Positions 49,218-58,208 of a DNA stretch of 64,000 nucleotides are shown here, in pieces. The stretch lies in contig JACRCV010000082.1 in the NCBI GenBank assembly GCA_016218825.1, positions 54,637 to 118,636 on the forward strand, given 5' to 3'. The DNA comes from Deltaproteobacteria bacterium (GTDB taxonomy: Bacteria > Myxococcota > XYA12-FULL-58-9). Every line of letters begins with the position of its first letter. Position 1 is the stretch's first letter. Made by a program: the position numbers and the translations under genes. The notes beneath the pieces are model-generated. The model saw only the letters and a list, made by a program, of their open reading frames with translations. It was not told where the DNA came from and made no database searches.

Positions 49218-50771
49218 TCAAGGCGCCGCCGGCGTCGGCTCCGGGGCCGTGGGTTGTGTGAGCACGAACATGAAGCCGCCTCCGGGCGCCGCGGCGACTT
49301 GCACCCGAGGGTCGCGCTCGAGCTGGGCGCGCAGGCGGGCGTACTCGCCGGTGCAATAACCGGCGCCGGCGCCGAAGCCGTCTCTGATGGCGCGCACCGG
49401 ATCGGCCTCCAGACCGTCGCCGATCAAGCGCCAGGCGCGAAACAGCGCCGGCCGCCAGGCGAACATGTAGATCGGGTCCAAGAACACCAGGTAGCGGTTG
49501 CGGTGATTGAAGAAGAACAGCTCCGGGGCGTCGTCCCAATCGCAGGTGAACACCAACGACTCGTGCGGGGTGTTGGCGTAGAGCCACTCGGCGACCGGCA
49601 GCGCCGCGCTCGGCCTGAAGCTCGCGAAGGTGCGGTAGGTGTCACGCCCGGTCATGACGAGCGCCAGGCTCAAAGCCGCGGCGACCGCGATCCCGAGCCC
49701 GCGGCGTCGATGCGGCGCCAGCGCCGACCACTGCGGTAGGGCGGCGCTCGCGATCTCGGCGAGCAGCCAGAGCGAGAACGGCACGAAGTACTCGACGAAG
49801 CGCTTCGAGGCGCAGGCGAGCACGAAGTAGCCGTTGGCGATCACGAACAGGGTCACGAGGCGGGGGTGGCGGCGGTCCGGCAGCCGCGGCCAGAGCCACA
49901 GCGCACCGAGGGCGGCGACGTAGATCGGCGCGTGTCCCACCAGGAACGCCCGCGTCGACGCCGGCTCGAACTCCACGCCGGCGCGGAGGTTCTCGGCCCA
50001 CCAGACGTGCTCCAGCACCTCGACGCTCTGCAGCCAGAAGCCGGCGAAGTTGTTGGGGAAGCTCGGGTGCAGGAGCCAGCCCCCGAGGACGCCGGCGGCG
50101 GCCGCGAGCGGCAAGCGGTGCCGCCACTCACCGCGGCCGAGACCCCAGGCGACGTAGGCCACGAGCGCGTAACCCACCGCGACGTGCGGCGCGGTGTAGC
50201 ACAGCGCGTAGACCAGGCTCGAGAGCCCGACGACGAGCCAGGCGCGCCGGGTCGCGAAGAAGACGATCCAGAGCGACAAGATGATCGACAGCAGATGCGG
50301 GCGGGCGACGTTCAAGCGATAGGCGAAGAGCGCGCCGCAGGCGAACAGGCAAAGGGTCGCGAGCCACGCGAAGCGCACGCCCGACAGCCGGAGCACGCTG
50401 TAGAACGACGTCACCACCGCGCTGCCGAGGACGACCGCCGCGAGCTTGGCGCCGTGGGCGAGCGAGCCGAAGGTGAAGAGGGTGAGGAGGGCGTGGAAGC
50501 CGAAGTCCTTGTTGAAGTACGCCTCCCGCCAGAGCGAGGTCGCGGCCCACGGAAACGCGTTGACGCTGCCCTGGGTGCGCAACAGCCACGCGGTCTTGAT
50601 GTGGTAGTAGAGGTCGGGCTCGGAGAGGTGCGGGGTGAGGAACTGGTAGGCGTGCAGCACCCCGAAGGCGCAGGCGTAGACCAGCGTGGCTTCGAGAGCC
50701 AGGCGCACGCGCGGGGCGGCCGCCGCCGCGCGCCAGCGGGCGATGCTGCGATCCACAGCCCTGGAGATCAC
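49218..50771 (-). CDS. Polytopic membrane protein, GT-C glycosyltransferase-like
   Basis: About 517 residues if started at GTG 50771 (GTG 50756 is an alternative). At least nine hydrophobic segments are visible, for example LVYACAFGVLHAYQFL, LSIILSLWIVFFATRRAW and LGIAVAAALSLALVMTG. The first external loop has SEPDLYYHIKTAWLLRTQGS, the Asp-bearing motif found in ArnT/PMT-type GT-C proteins (D-x-x-Y-H). After the last helix a soluble domain of about 140 residues contains FTCDWDDAPELFFFNHRNRY. It is probably involved in sugar transfer from a lipid-linked donor to an envelope acceptor. It reads towards the 58-aa gene and lies between it and the pentapeptide lipoprotein gene. Confidence 0.72.
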   Translation of the reverse strand: MISRAVDRSIARWRAAAAAPRVRLALEATLVYACAFGVLHAYQFLTPHLSEPDLYYHIKTAWLLRTQGSVNAFPWAATSLWREAYFNKDFGFHALLTLFTFGSLAHGAKLAAVVLGSAVVTSFYSVLRLSGVRFAWLATLCLFACGALFAYRLNVARPHLLSIILSLWIVFFATRRAWLVVGLSSLVYALCYTAPHVAVGYALVAYVAWGLGRGEWRHRLPLAAAAGVLGGWLLHPSFPNNFAGFWLQSVEVLEHVWWAENLRAGVEFEPASTRAFLVGHAPIYVAALGALWLWPRLPDRRHPRLVTLFVIANGYFVLACASKRFVEYFVPFSLWLLAEIASAALPQWSALAPHRRRGLGIAVAAALSLALVMTGRDTYRTFASFRPSAALPVAEWLYANTPHESLVFTCDWDDAPELFFFNHRNRYLVFLDPIYMFAWRPALFRAWRLIGDGLEADPVRAIRDGFGAGAGYCTGEYARLRAQLERDPRVQVAAAPGGGFMFVLTQPTAPEPTPAAP

Positions 50772-50833
50772 GAGCTCAAGACGCGATCGCCGACCTCGGG
50801 CACCGGCGCCTTTCGGGGGGTACCGGCACGGCG

Positions 50834-52726
50834 CTAGGGCGTCGTGTGGCGGTCGCAGCTCTGGTCGGGGTTGAAGTCGCTGTTGGTGCCGTCGGGGCAG
50901 ATGGTGTTGCTGAGGATCGCGCCCGCGAGGCCGACGCGCCACATGGCCGAGCCCCGGAGGTCGGCGTTGGTGAGGTTGGCGCCCGCGAGGCTGGCGCCTG
51001 ACATGTTGGCCTGGCGCCAAACAACGCCGGCAAGGTTCGCGCCCGCCAGGTTGGCACCGGTGAGCTGCGGCCCGAAGGCACGCGCCACCGAGCCGGCGAG
51101 GTTGGCGCCGCTCAAGTTGCTGGAGCTCGCCCACAAGTAGTCGAGCCGGCCGCCGCTCAGGTCGATGCCGTGCAGATCGGCGTTGCGCCAATCGAGACTG
51201 TCGCCGCAAGAGACCCCGGAGTAGTCGGCACCCGGCGCCGGTCGCCAGCTCTCGTACATGTTGGCGTTCGCGGCGTTGACGAAGCCGGCGTCGGCGTAGA
51301 TCATGCCCGCGGCGACGGGATCCACCGGCAGGCTATAGCTGTCCAGACTGTAGTAGGCGCCGGTGAAGGTCGAGCTCGCGGATGCCAGGTACATGTTGGC
51401 GCCGGTGAGGGTCGCGCCGGAGAAGTCGGCGGCGCCCGTGGTGTTGCGGAACCCGGCGGAGTCGAGATCGGCGCCCGCGAACCGCGCCCCGTCGATGGCG
51501 GCGGTGTCGAAGATGGTGTTCCGCAGCCAGGCGCCGTCGAACACCGCGCCGGCGACGTTCGCGGTCGAAAAGCCGACGCTCTGGGCGTTGACGCCGGCCA
51601 GGTTGGCGTTCGCCAGGTTGGCGCCGCCCAAGAAGCTGACTGGCGACGTCGCGCGGTAGAAGTTGGCGCCGGCGAGGTTGGCGCCGGCGAGGTTGGCACC
51701 GTAGTAGTTGCCGCCCGACAGATCCATGTCGCTCAGGTTGGCGCCCGCGAGATCGCCGACGCTCGCGGCGTTCAGCATGCCAGCAGCCACCGGGTCGTGG
51801 CCCGCCGCCGCGAAGTTGCCGTCGTAGACCGCGCCCGCCAAGTTGGCGTTGGTGAGCTCGAAGGGCAGCCCGGCCGCCACGTTGACCACCCCTATGCTGC
51901 CGATCCCGGTGAGAAAGTTGGTGCGGCTCAGGTTGGTGTCGTCGAGAAATTGGTTGCCGAAGCTCCGGCCGCGGAGCGTCGCGCCCGACAGGTCGGCGCC
52001 CCGGAAGTCGGTGCCCGCGAAGTGATTGCTGCCGCCGGAGTCGCTGACCGCGGTTCCGAGAACGGAATTCTGGAGGTTGGCCTGGAGGAACTTGGCGCCC
52101 AAGGCGTCGCCGACCGTGTTGAAGCGGGCGCGGGTCAAGACGGCGCCGCTCAGGTCCGCGTAGCTCAGCGTCACGCTGTTGAAGTCGACGCCGACCGCGA
52201 CGACGCCCCGGAGGTCGGCCTCGGCCATGGTCGACCAATTGACGATGGCGCCGGTGAGGTTGGCGCCGGCGAGCTTGGCGCGCGAAAGATTCGCCAACTG
52301 CAGGTCCGCGAAGCGCAGATCGGCGTTGGTCAAGTCGATGCCGTGCAGGTCCCTCTGGTAGAGGTCGAGGTTCTGAAGCTTGCCGCCGACGCACCGGCCG
52401 TTCGGCACCAGGATGCACTCGTCCCCCGGGGTTCCGGGCTGCCCCGGTTGGCCGGGATCGCCGGGATCGCCGATCGTGCCGTTGCAGACGTAGCTGGTCT
52501 TGGTCACTTCGTCCGCGCCGAGCGCGCCGTCGTTGTTGTTGTCGGTGCCGTAGACGATCGCCAGGCCGCCGCTCGCGCAGTTAGCGCCGGCGGGCTCGTC
52601 TCTGACCTCGACGAGGTCTCGCGCCGGGGTCGCGCTGTAGCCGCCACCGCCACCGCCCGCGGGCGTGTCACCACCACAGCTCGCCAAGCCGACAAAGGGA
52701 ACGACGAACGCGAGTTTCGTGCGCAT
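50834..52726 (-). CDS. Pentapeptide-repeat lipoprotein with collagen-like hinge
   Basis: 630 residues with a canonical lipobox (FVPFVGLASC-type, Cys17). Residues about 30-85 form a small domain with two cysteines (GANCASGG, SYVCNGT) and an acidic loop TDNNNDGALG. Then come six Gly-X-Y triplets (GDPGDPGQPGQPGTPGDE), a short collagen-like hinge. The rest (about 110-620) is built of pentapeptide repeats A(D/N)LxxAxL, for example ADLRFADLQLANLSRAKLAG, forming a right-handed four-sided beta helix. Some blocks are interrupted by aromatic loops. It should be an outer-membrane lipoprotein with a stiff helix. The ribosome-binding site is GGAGG, with a promoter 31 nt further upstream. Confidence 0.88.
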   Translation of the reverse strand: MRTKLAFVVPFVGLASCGGDTPAGGGGGGYSATPARDLVEVRDEPAGANCASGGLAIVYGTDNNNDGALGADEVTKTSYVCNGTIGDPGDPGQPGQPGTPGDECILVPNGRCVGGKLQNLDLYQRDLHGIDLTNADLRFADLQLANLSRAKLAGANLTGAIVNWSTMAEADLRGVVAVGVDFNSVTLSYADLSGAVLTRARFNTVGDALGAKFLQANLQNSVLGTAVSDSGGSNHFAGTDFRGADLSGATLRGRSFGNQFLDDTNLSRTNFLTGIGSIGVVNVAAGLPFELTNANLAGAVYDGNFAAAGHDPVAAGMLNAASVGDLAGANLSDMDLSGGNYYGANLAGANLAGANFYRATSPVSFLGGANLANANLAGVNAQSVGFSTANVAGAVFDGAWLRNTIFDTAAIDGARFAGADLDSAGFRNTTGAADFSGATLTGANMYLASASSTFTGAYYSLDSYSLPVDPVAAGMIYADAGFVNAANANMYESWRPAPGADYSGVSCGDSLDWRNADLHGIDLSGGRLDYLWASSSNLSGANLAGSVARAFGPQLTGANLAGANLAGVVWRQANMSGASLAGANLTNADLRGSAMWRVGLAGAILSNTICPDGTNSDFNPDQSCDRHTTP

Positions 52727-52757
52727 GCAATCCTCCGGCCGTCAGAGCGACGTGGCG

Positions 52758-52786
52758 GTTATAGAGGTCGCTCCCGGCAGGCGCAA
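52758..52786 (-). promoter_or_regulatory. Promoter of the pentapeptide-repeat lipoprotein gene
   Basis: On the minus strand: TTGCGC (complement of 52781-52786), 17-nt spacer, TATAAC (complement of 52758-52763, five of six consensus bases). It gives a leader of about 25 nt with a GGAGG ribosome-binding site. Confidence 0.5.
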
Positions 52787-52874
52787 GGGGATTCATCGCT
52801 CGGGTTTGGGCACGTCCACGTCACCAGCCTCCCGCGACCTTGCCCGAACCGCGATTGCAGGCTACGCCGGTCAG

Positions 52875-53597
52875 ATGACGACCGCCGAGGAGCACAACGC
52901 TTACCAGCGCGCCTACTACGGGGGGGCGCCGCGGCCCGCCATCGCGCCGGTCGACACCCCGTACGTGCGGCGGCACCTGGAGGCGGTGTTGGCGGCGCTC
53001 GGGCACGCTCGCCGCGGCCGGATCCTGGAAGTCGGCGCCGGTGAGGGACGCTACACCCTGCTCTTGCACGCGCTCGGTAGCGACGTGACCGCCTCCGACC
53101 TGTCGGCGCCGTTGCTCGCGCGGCTGCAGGCGCGCGCGCCGGGCCTGCCGACCGTCGTCGGTGATGTCCTCGATCTGCCCCGGGCCTCGTTGGCGGCGTT
53201 CGACGCGGTCGTCGGCTTCTTCGTGCTTCATCATCTGCACGACCTCAGCGCCGGCTTCGCGGCGCTGCACCGGCTGTTGAAGCCCGGTGGTCGCGCGGTG
53301 TTCTGCGAGCCGAACGGCCTCAACCCGTTGTTCTACCTCCAGATCTTGCTCTCGCCGCGCATGACCTGGCGGGGCGACGGCGGCGTGCGCCACATGCGGC
53401 CGGGGGTCGTGGAGCGCGGCATGCGCGCCGCCGGCTTCGTGGACGTGCGCACGGCGCGGTTCGGCTTGTTTCCGGGGATGTTGTTGAAGAACGCCCTCGG
53501 CCGGCGACTCGAGGCGGCGCTCGAGCCGTCGTTGACGCGGCTCCCGGTCTGTCCGGCCTTTCAGCTGTTCTCGGCGTCGCGAGGGCCACGGCGATGA
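52875..53597 (+). CDS. Class I SAM-dependent methyltransferase
   Basis: 240 residues from ATG 52875. The SAM-binding motif I is RILEVGAGEGRYTLLL, followed by the acidic motif II region VTASDLSAP and VGDVLDLPRASL, and the post-motif FVLHHLHDLSAGFAALHRLL with LKPGGRAVFCEPNG (methyltransferase type 11/12 group). The substrate is unknown; the place in front of an HpcH/HpaI-like lyase and a membrane glycosyltransferase suggests an envelope sugar or lipid. It overlaps the lyase gene by 4 bp (ATGA). Confidence 0.85.
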   Translation: MTTAEEHNAYQRAYYGGAPRPAIAPVDTPYVRRHLEAVLAALGHARRGRILEVGAGEGRYTLLLHALGSDVTASDLSAPLLARLQARAPGLPTVVGDVLDLPRASLAAFDAVVGFFVLHHLHDLSAGFAALHRLLKPGGRAVFCEPNGLNPLFYLQILLSPRMTWRGDGGVRHMRPGVVERGMRAAGFVDVRTARFGLFPGMLLKNALGRRLEAALEPSLTRLPVCPAFQLFSASRGPRR

Positions 53598-54397
53598 CGG
53601 CGCCGAAGCTGTCGCTGTTCTTGTTCACCACCGACTGCGGGCTCGCGCGCCACGCCGTGGCGGCCGGCATCGACGGCGCCGTCGTCGACTGGGAGCAGGC
53701 CGGCAAGCGATCGCGTCAGGACGGCTTTGACACCGAGATCAACGCCGACTCGCCCGAAGATCTGGGTCGCCTGACCGCCGCCGGCATCCCCCGCCGCCTC
53801 TGCCGGGTGAACGCCTTCGGGCCGCAGCTCGCCGCCGAGGTCGAGTCCGCCCTCGCCAACGGCGCCACCGACGTGCTGCTGCCGATGGTCACGAGCGCCG
53901 CCGAGGTGACCGCATTGTTGCGGCAGGTCGACGGCCGCGGCCGGACCGGGATCCTGGTGGAGACCCGAGAGGCCTGCGCGCACGCCGCCGAGCTCGCGGC
54001 CTTGGCCGTCGACTTCGTCTACGTGGGCTTGAACGACCTGGCGATCAGCCGCCGCTCCGCCTCGATCTTCACCGCTGTCGCCGACGGCACCGTGGAGCGG
54101 CTGCGCTCGGTGTTCGTGACCCAGGCCTTCGGCTTCGGCGGCTTGACGGTGCTCGACGGCGGCACGCCGATCCCGTGCGCCCGGCTGTTGGAGGAGATGG
54201 CCCGGCTCGCCTGCGACTTCACCTTCCTGCGCCGGTCGTTCAAGCGCGAAATCGTCGCCCGGGACATGGGGGCGGAGGTCGCGCGGCTTCGGGATCGATT
54301 CGCCGCCCTCGGGCGCCGCGACCCCGGCGAGCGCGACCGGGACCGTGGCGCCTTGCTGGCCGCGATCCAGCGTGCCGAAGTGGCCCGTTCGGCATGA
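53594..54397 (+). CDS. HpcH/HpaI/CitE-type aldolase-lyase
   Basis: 267 residues. It has a phosphoenolpyruvate-like TIM barrel with AGIDGAVVDWEQAGK near the N-terminus, RLCRVNAF (Arg of the carboxylate site), ATDVLLPMVTSAAEV, the metal-binding Glu in ILVETREACAHA, and the Asp in YVGLNDLAISR. The HpcH/HpaI group cleaves or condenses 2-keto acids with aldehydes or acyl-CoA. The linkage by ATGA overlaps to both neighbours points to a role in making a modified sugar or a 2-keto-acid substituent of an envelope polymer. Substrate unknown. Confidence 0.83.
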   Translation: MTAPKLSLFLFTTDCGLARHAVAAGIDGAVVDWEQAGKRSRQDGFDTEINADSPEDLGRLTAAGIPRRLCRVNAFGPQLAAEVESALANGATDVLLPMVTSAAEVTALLRQVDGRGRTGILVETREACAHAAELAALAVDFVYVGLNDLAISRRSASIFTAVADGTVERLRSVFVTQAFGFGGLTVLDGGTPIPCARLLEEMARLACDFTFLRRSFKREIVARDMGAEVARLRDRFAALGRRDPGERDRDRGALLAAIQRAEVARSA

Positions 54398-56460
54398 CGT
54401 CCGGCATCGCGCCTGAGCCGCGGCCACCGGCCCGCCGGTCCGCGCCCGGGTGGCTGGTCGCCGCCTGGCCCTGGCTCGCGATCCTGGGGCTCGGCCTGCC
54501 CTACAACCTGTTCTTGACCACGCGCGCGGTCTTCGAGATCGCGGACGAGGGTTATCTCTACTATGTCGCCGCGGCGCTGCACGCCGGGGCGCGCCCCTTT
54601 GTCGACGTCGAGCTGCAGAACTACTCGCCCGGCCTGTTTCGCGGCGTCGGCTGGCTGCTCGCCTCGAGCCCCGACCACGGCATCCTGGTGGTGCGTCTGG
54701 TAATGGCGGCGGCCCTGGCGGCGGCGGCGGCGTGCGCGTTTGCGGCGCTCCACCCGTTGTTGGGCCGACCCGGGGCGTTCGCCGGCGCGCTCCTGGTCGT
54801 CCTCGTGCCCGGCCCGTTCTACAAAGCCTATGTCCGCCTGCTGCAGCTCGCGCTGCTCGCGGTGTGGGCGCGATACGCCGGCGCGCCGCGCCGCCGCTAC
54901 TGGGTCGCCGGCGCCCTTCTCACCGGCGTGGCGTTCTGGGTGCGACCGGACGCGGTCTACGCCGGCCTGGCGCTGGCGCTCCTCTGCACGTTGGCCCACG
55001 CCTGGCGGTCGGCCGCGGCCCGCGCCTGGCCCGTGCTCGCTGTCCGCGGGTCGGCGTTCGTGGCGGTGGTCGCGTTGGCGGTGCTGCCGCTGCTGCTGCT
55101 CCTGGGGGAGGGGGCGGTCATCCGCGGCTACTGGCGGCAGCTGCTGCGCCTCGTCGGCAGCAACGCCGAGCGCGCCCTCTCGAGCTACAACCTGCCGCCG
55201 CCGCCGCTTTCGGCACTCGGCCCCGGGTCGCCCGACACCGTCTTTGCCTGGGCGTTCTACGGCTCGCTCCTGGTCTCGGTGCTCGCGATCCTCTGCGGCG
55301 CCGTCCTCGGGCGGCGTGGTTTGCGGCGCGCGGCCGCGGCCGAGGCCGCCGCTCCCGATCTCGCCGGCGGCGTCGTCGCGGCGTGGCTGGCGCTCAACCT
55401 GCCACAATGGGCATTGGCGCGGCCCGACGTTTACCACCTGACCCAGCAGGCGTTTGCGGTGCTCGTCGCTGCCGCGTTCTTGGCAAGCATCGCGTGGCGG
55501 TGGTGGCGACTGGCGGCGGCCCCGCTCGGACGCGTGGCCGGGGCGGCCGGGCTGGCGCTCGTCGGTGTCGCCGGCGTCGCGCTCGTGGTGGGGCTCGGGG
55601 TCTGCGGGCCGCGCTGGAGCGTGGCCGCGGCGCTGGCGCCGGCACGCACGCAGCAGCTCGAGAGCGGCGCCCGCTACCGCACCCCGGTCCTCGATCGCTT
55701 CGACCTCCTCCTCGACACCATCACCCTCACGAGCGACGCCGCCGACACCGTGCTGTCGGTGCCGTTCTTGCCGGGCGTCAACTACCTGCTCGGGCGCCGC
55801 CTGCCGACGCCGCAGGTCCACGTCCTGCCGGAGTCGGTACCGAGCGCCGAGAAGCGCGCCCACCTGGTCGCGAGGCTCGCCGCCGCGGCGCCGGCGTTCG
55901 CGGTCTATGCCCACGACTACACGACGACCGGCGGTCCGGCCGGCGTGCTGCGCAGCTGGGCGCCGGAGCTGCACGACTATCTGACCCGCGAGCTCCGGCC
56001 GGCGCTCGACGTGGATGGCCGGGCGCTCCTGGTCAATCCGCACCCGCAGCCGTCGCTCGGCCCCGAGCCGCCGCTTCGTCCCGAGGCCACGGCGCCGGCG
56101 CTCGTCGCCCGGGCCCGAGCCGCCCTCGAGTCCCGCAAGATGGGCGCGGCGACCGCGCTCGCGACCCGGGCCGTTCGGTGGTGTGGAGACGCGCCGCAGG
56201 TGATGCTGCTCGTCGCCGCGGTGGCCGAAGAGCGCCGCGACCTCGCCACCGCGCTCGGTGCCTACGACTGGGCGGTGGCGCTGGCGAGCCGGACGCCGCC
56301 TTTGGCCGCGGACCGCGGCCGGGCGCTCGAGCCCGGCATGTTGCCGTGGCTGCGCGACGCGGCCTTCCGCCTGCTGCCGGAGCCGCAGGTCTTCAGCTGC
56401 GCCGCCGCTCAAGAGGCGCCGTCGCCCTCGAGCCCCGGGTCGGCCACCAGGGCCAAGTAG
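54394..56460 (+). CDS. Polytopic membrane protein, GT-C/PMT-like, with soluble C-terminus
   Basis: 688 residues from ATG 54394 (ATGA overlap with the lyase). About eleven hydrophobic segments lie in residues 20-410. The first loop has FEIADEGYLYYVAAALHAGA, an Asp-Glu motif as in GT-C transferases, followed by PFVDVELQNYSPG. Residues about 410-688 are soluble, with ALESRKMGAATALATRAVRW near the end in a TPR-like helical pattern. It probably moves a sugar from a polyprenyl donor to an acceptor at the outer face of the inner membrane. Its last 52 bp overlap the convergent GT2 gene. Confidence 0.75.
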   Translation: MTSGIAPEPRPPARRSAPGWLVAAWPWLAILGLGLPYNLFLTTRAVFEIADEGYLYYVAAALHAGARPFVDVELQNYSPGLFRGVGWLLASSPDHGILVVRLVMAAALAAAAACAFAALHPLLGRPGAFAGALLVVLVPGPFYKAYVRLLQLALLAVWARYAGAPRRRYWVAGALLTGVAFWVRPDAVYAGLALALLCTLAHAWRSAAARAWPVLAVRGSAFVAVVALAVLPLLLLLGEGAVIRGYWRQLLRLVGSNAERALSSYNLPPPPLSALGPGSPDTVFAWAFYGSLLVSVLAILCGAVLGRRGLRRAAAAEAAAPDLAGGVVAAWLALNLPQWALARPDVYHLTQQAFAVLVAAAFLASIAWRWWRLAAAPLGRVAGAAGLALVGVAGVALVVGLGVCGPRWSVAAALAPARTQQLESGARYRTPVLDRFDLLLDTITLTSDAADTVLSVPFLPGVNYLLGRRLPTPQVHVLPESVPSAEKRAHLVARLAAAAPAFAVYAHDYTTTGGPAGVLRSWAPELHDYLTRELRPALDVDGRALLVNPHPQPSLGPEPPLRPEATAPALVARARAALESRKMGAATALATRAVRWCGDAPQVMLLVAAVAEERRDLATALGAYDWAVALASRTPPLAADRGRALEPGMLPWLRDAAFRLLPEPQVFSCAAAQEAPSPSSPGSATRAK

Positions 56461-57173
56461 TCGGGGGGCGGGGCCGGGCTGCGGCGAGGCGCCCACCGGC
56501 ATTCGAGCGCGCACCGGACGGCGTCGAGCCCGAGCGCCAGGCGCGCCCGGGCGCTGTAGGCCGACACCCCGTGCGGCCGCGAGTCGCGGCGTACCGGCAC
56601 CGACAGCACGTCGAGGCCGGAAGCGCCGATCATCGCGACGACGAAGGGCCGGCGCACCGGCATCTGCAACAGGCGCAGGACGAGCGGCCGCCGCATCGCC
56701 ACGAACATCCCGGCGTCGGCGGGCACGCCGGTGAGGAGGCGGAGGGTGCGCTTGAACAGCCGCGAGGTCAGCAGGCGCAAGGCGGGCTCGTAGCGGCCCC
56801 GGCGGCCGCCGAACACCGCGCTGGTCTCCGGGGTCGCCGCGGCGATCAGGCCGGGGACGGCCTCCGGCGGATCTTGCAGATCGGCGTCCAGCGTCACGAC
56901 CCAGTCGCCGCGCGCGAGGCGCAGGCCGACCATCACCGCCCGCTGCTGGCCGGCGTTGCTTTTCAGCGAAACGGCGCGCACCCGGGGGTCGTGGGCGGCG
57001 AGGGCGCGGGCCACGAGGCTGGAGCCCTCCGGGCAGGCGTCGTCGATGAGCAAGATCTCGAAAGGCGTCAACGCCGCCCCGTCGAGCGCGGTCCGCAACC
57101 GCCGGCAGAGCTCGTCGAGCGTCGCGCGGTTCTTGTACACCGGGACGACCACCGAGACTCGCACCCGGCTCAC
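56409..57173 (-). CDS. Family 2 glycosyltransferase (polyprenyl-sugar type)
   Basis: 254 residues from GTG 57173, overlapping the epimerase stop by 4 bp. GT-A core: VSVVVPVYKNRATLDELCRR, ILLIDDACPEGSS, GQQRAVMVGLRLARGDWVV and the metal motif TLDADLQDPPEA. These are typical of the GT2 group that includes dolichyl/undecaprenyl-phosphate sugar synthases and ArnC, but the C-terminal pair of membrane helices is weak. It may charge the polyprenyl carrier used by the neighbouring GT-C-like proteins. The pairing with an NAD-dependent epimerase suggests that it uses a sugar made in the same operon. Confidence 0.87.
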   Translation of the reverse strand: MSRVRVSVVVPVYKNRATLDELCRRLRTALDGAALTPFEILLIDDACPEGSSLVARALAAHDPRVRAVSLKSNAGQQRAVMVGLRLARGDWVVTLDADLQDPPEAVPGLIAAATPETSAVFGGRRGRYEPALRLLTSRLFKRTLRLLTGVPADAGMFVAMRRPLVLRLLQMPVRRPFVVAMIGASGLDVLSVPVRRDSRPHGVSAYSARARLALGLDAVRCALECRWAPRRSPAPPPDYLALVADPGLEGDGAS

Positions 57174-58105
57174 CAATCGGTCCCGTGCGCCCGCGCAAAG
57201 GCCGCCATCGCCGCGATGCCGCGCGCCAGCGGGTAGCGCGGCGTCACCCCGAGCAGCGCGCGCGCCTTCGTAGTGTCTGCGACCCAGCGCCCGTGGTCGC
57301 TCGGGTGCGCGGCGTAGGCGCCCAATTGCACGTCGATGCGGGCGCCGGTCTGCCGTTCGATCTCGGCGACGACCTCTTCGTTGGTCGACTCGACGCCGGT
57401 GCCGACATTGATGATCTCGCCCGCGGGCAGGCTCCGGCCCCCGGCGGCGACGAACGCCTCGACGACGTCGGCGACGTAGACATAGTCGTGGCGCAGGCCG
57501 GGGCCGGTGAGCGGCAGCGGCAGGTGGCCAAGGGCGGCGCGGATCGCGGTGGGGATCAAGCGGTGCCCGGGCTCGAGCGGCCCATACACCGTGAACGGCC
57601 GCAGCACGACCAAGGCCAGGCTCAAGTCGCGCGCCGCCTGACATGCGAGCAGGGTCGCCGCGGCCTTCGAGGCGCCGTAGGCGGTGACCGGCGCCGGCCG
57701 CAGGGACTCGCGCATCGGGGCGTCGACGTGGCCGTACTCCGACGAGCCGCCGCACAGCACCAAGCGCTCGACGCCGCAGCGCGCCGCTTCCTCGACGATG
57801 GTCTCTGTGCCGAGGACGTTGATCCGCAGCATCTCAGCGCGATCGCGCTCGGCCGGGCGGACCCCACGCGCCGCGAGGTGAAACAGGAGCTGCGGCTTGG
57901 CGCGCGTCAACACCGCGCGCACCGCGGCGGCGTCGCCGACGTCGGCCTCGACGATGGTCACCGCTTTGCCGAGCAGCTGCAGGCGGCGTCGCGCGCTCCC
58001 GGGTCTGGCGAGGGCGACGACGCTGGCGCCGGCATCGACGAGCGCGCCGGCGAGGTGCGCGCCGATGAAGCCGGTGGCGCCGGTGATGAGGACGGGGGAG
58101 AGCAT
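57170..58105 (-). CDS. NAD-dependent epimerase/dehydratase (extended SDR)
   Basis: 311 residues. Rossmann motif ITGATGFIGAHLAGALV at the N-terminus, catalytic GGSSEYG with the Ser/Tyr/Lys set completed by YGASKAAATLLA, and RPFTVYGPLEPGHRLIP in the substrate part. This is the extended short-chain dehydrogenase family that epimerises or dehydrates nucleotide sugars (GalE/RmlB/GDP-mannose types). The exact sugar cannot be read. A TTGCAG-N17-TAGGCT promoter precedes it, and the GT2 gene overlaps its stop. Confidence 0.88.
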   Translation of the reverse strand: MLSPVLITGATGFIGAHLAGALVDAGASVVALARPGSARRRLQLLGKAVTIVEADVGDAAAVRAVLTRAKPQLLFHLAARGVRPAERDRAEMLRINVLGTETIVEEAARCGVERLVLCGGSSEYGHVDAPMRESLRPAPVTAYGASKAAATLLACQAARDLSLALVVLRPFTVYGPLEPGHRLIPTAIRAALGHLPLPLTGPGLRHDYVYVADVVEAFVAAGGRSLPAGEIINVGTGVESTNEEVVAEIERQTGARIDVQLGAYAAHPSDHGRWVADTTKARALLGVTPRYPLARGIAAMAAFARAHGTDW

Positions 58106-58117
58106 CGCGCGGGACCG

Positions 58118-58146
58118 AGCCTAAAGACGAACCGAACGCGCTGCAA
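58118..58146 (-). promoter_or_regulatory. Promoter of the epimerase-GT2 operon
   Basis: On the minus strand: TTGCAG (complement of 58141-58146), 17-nt spacer, TAGGCT (complement of 58118-58123), 12 nt before the epimerase ATG. Confidence 0.5.
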
Positions 58147-58208
58147 CAGGGCGCTGGCGCCAACTTCGTCTGTCGTTTCGCAGCACCTTGGCATAGACTG
58201 CCCGACCG

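Noticed and set aside
54019..57198. Long minus-strand open frame of 1059 codons
   Set aside because: It is antisense to the lyase and the GT-C-like protein and shows no recognisable domain; the GT2 frame explains the last part better.
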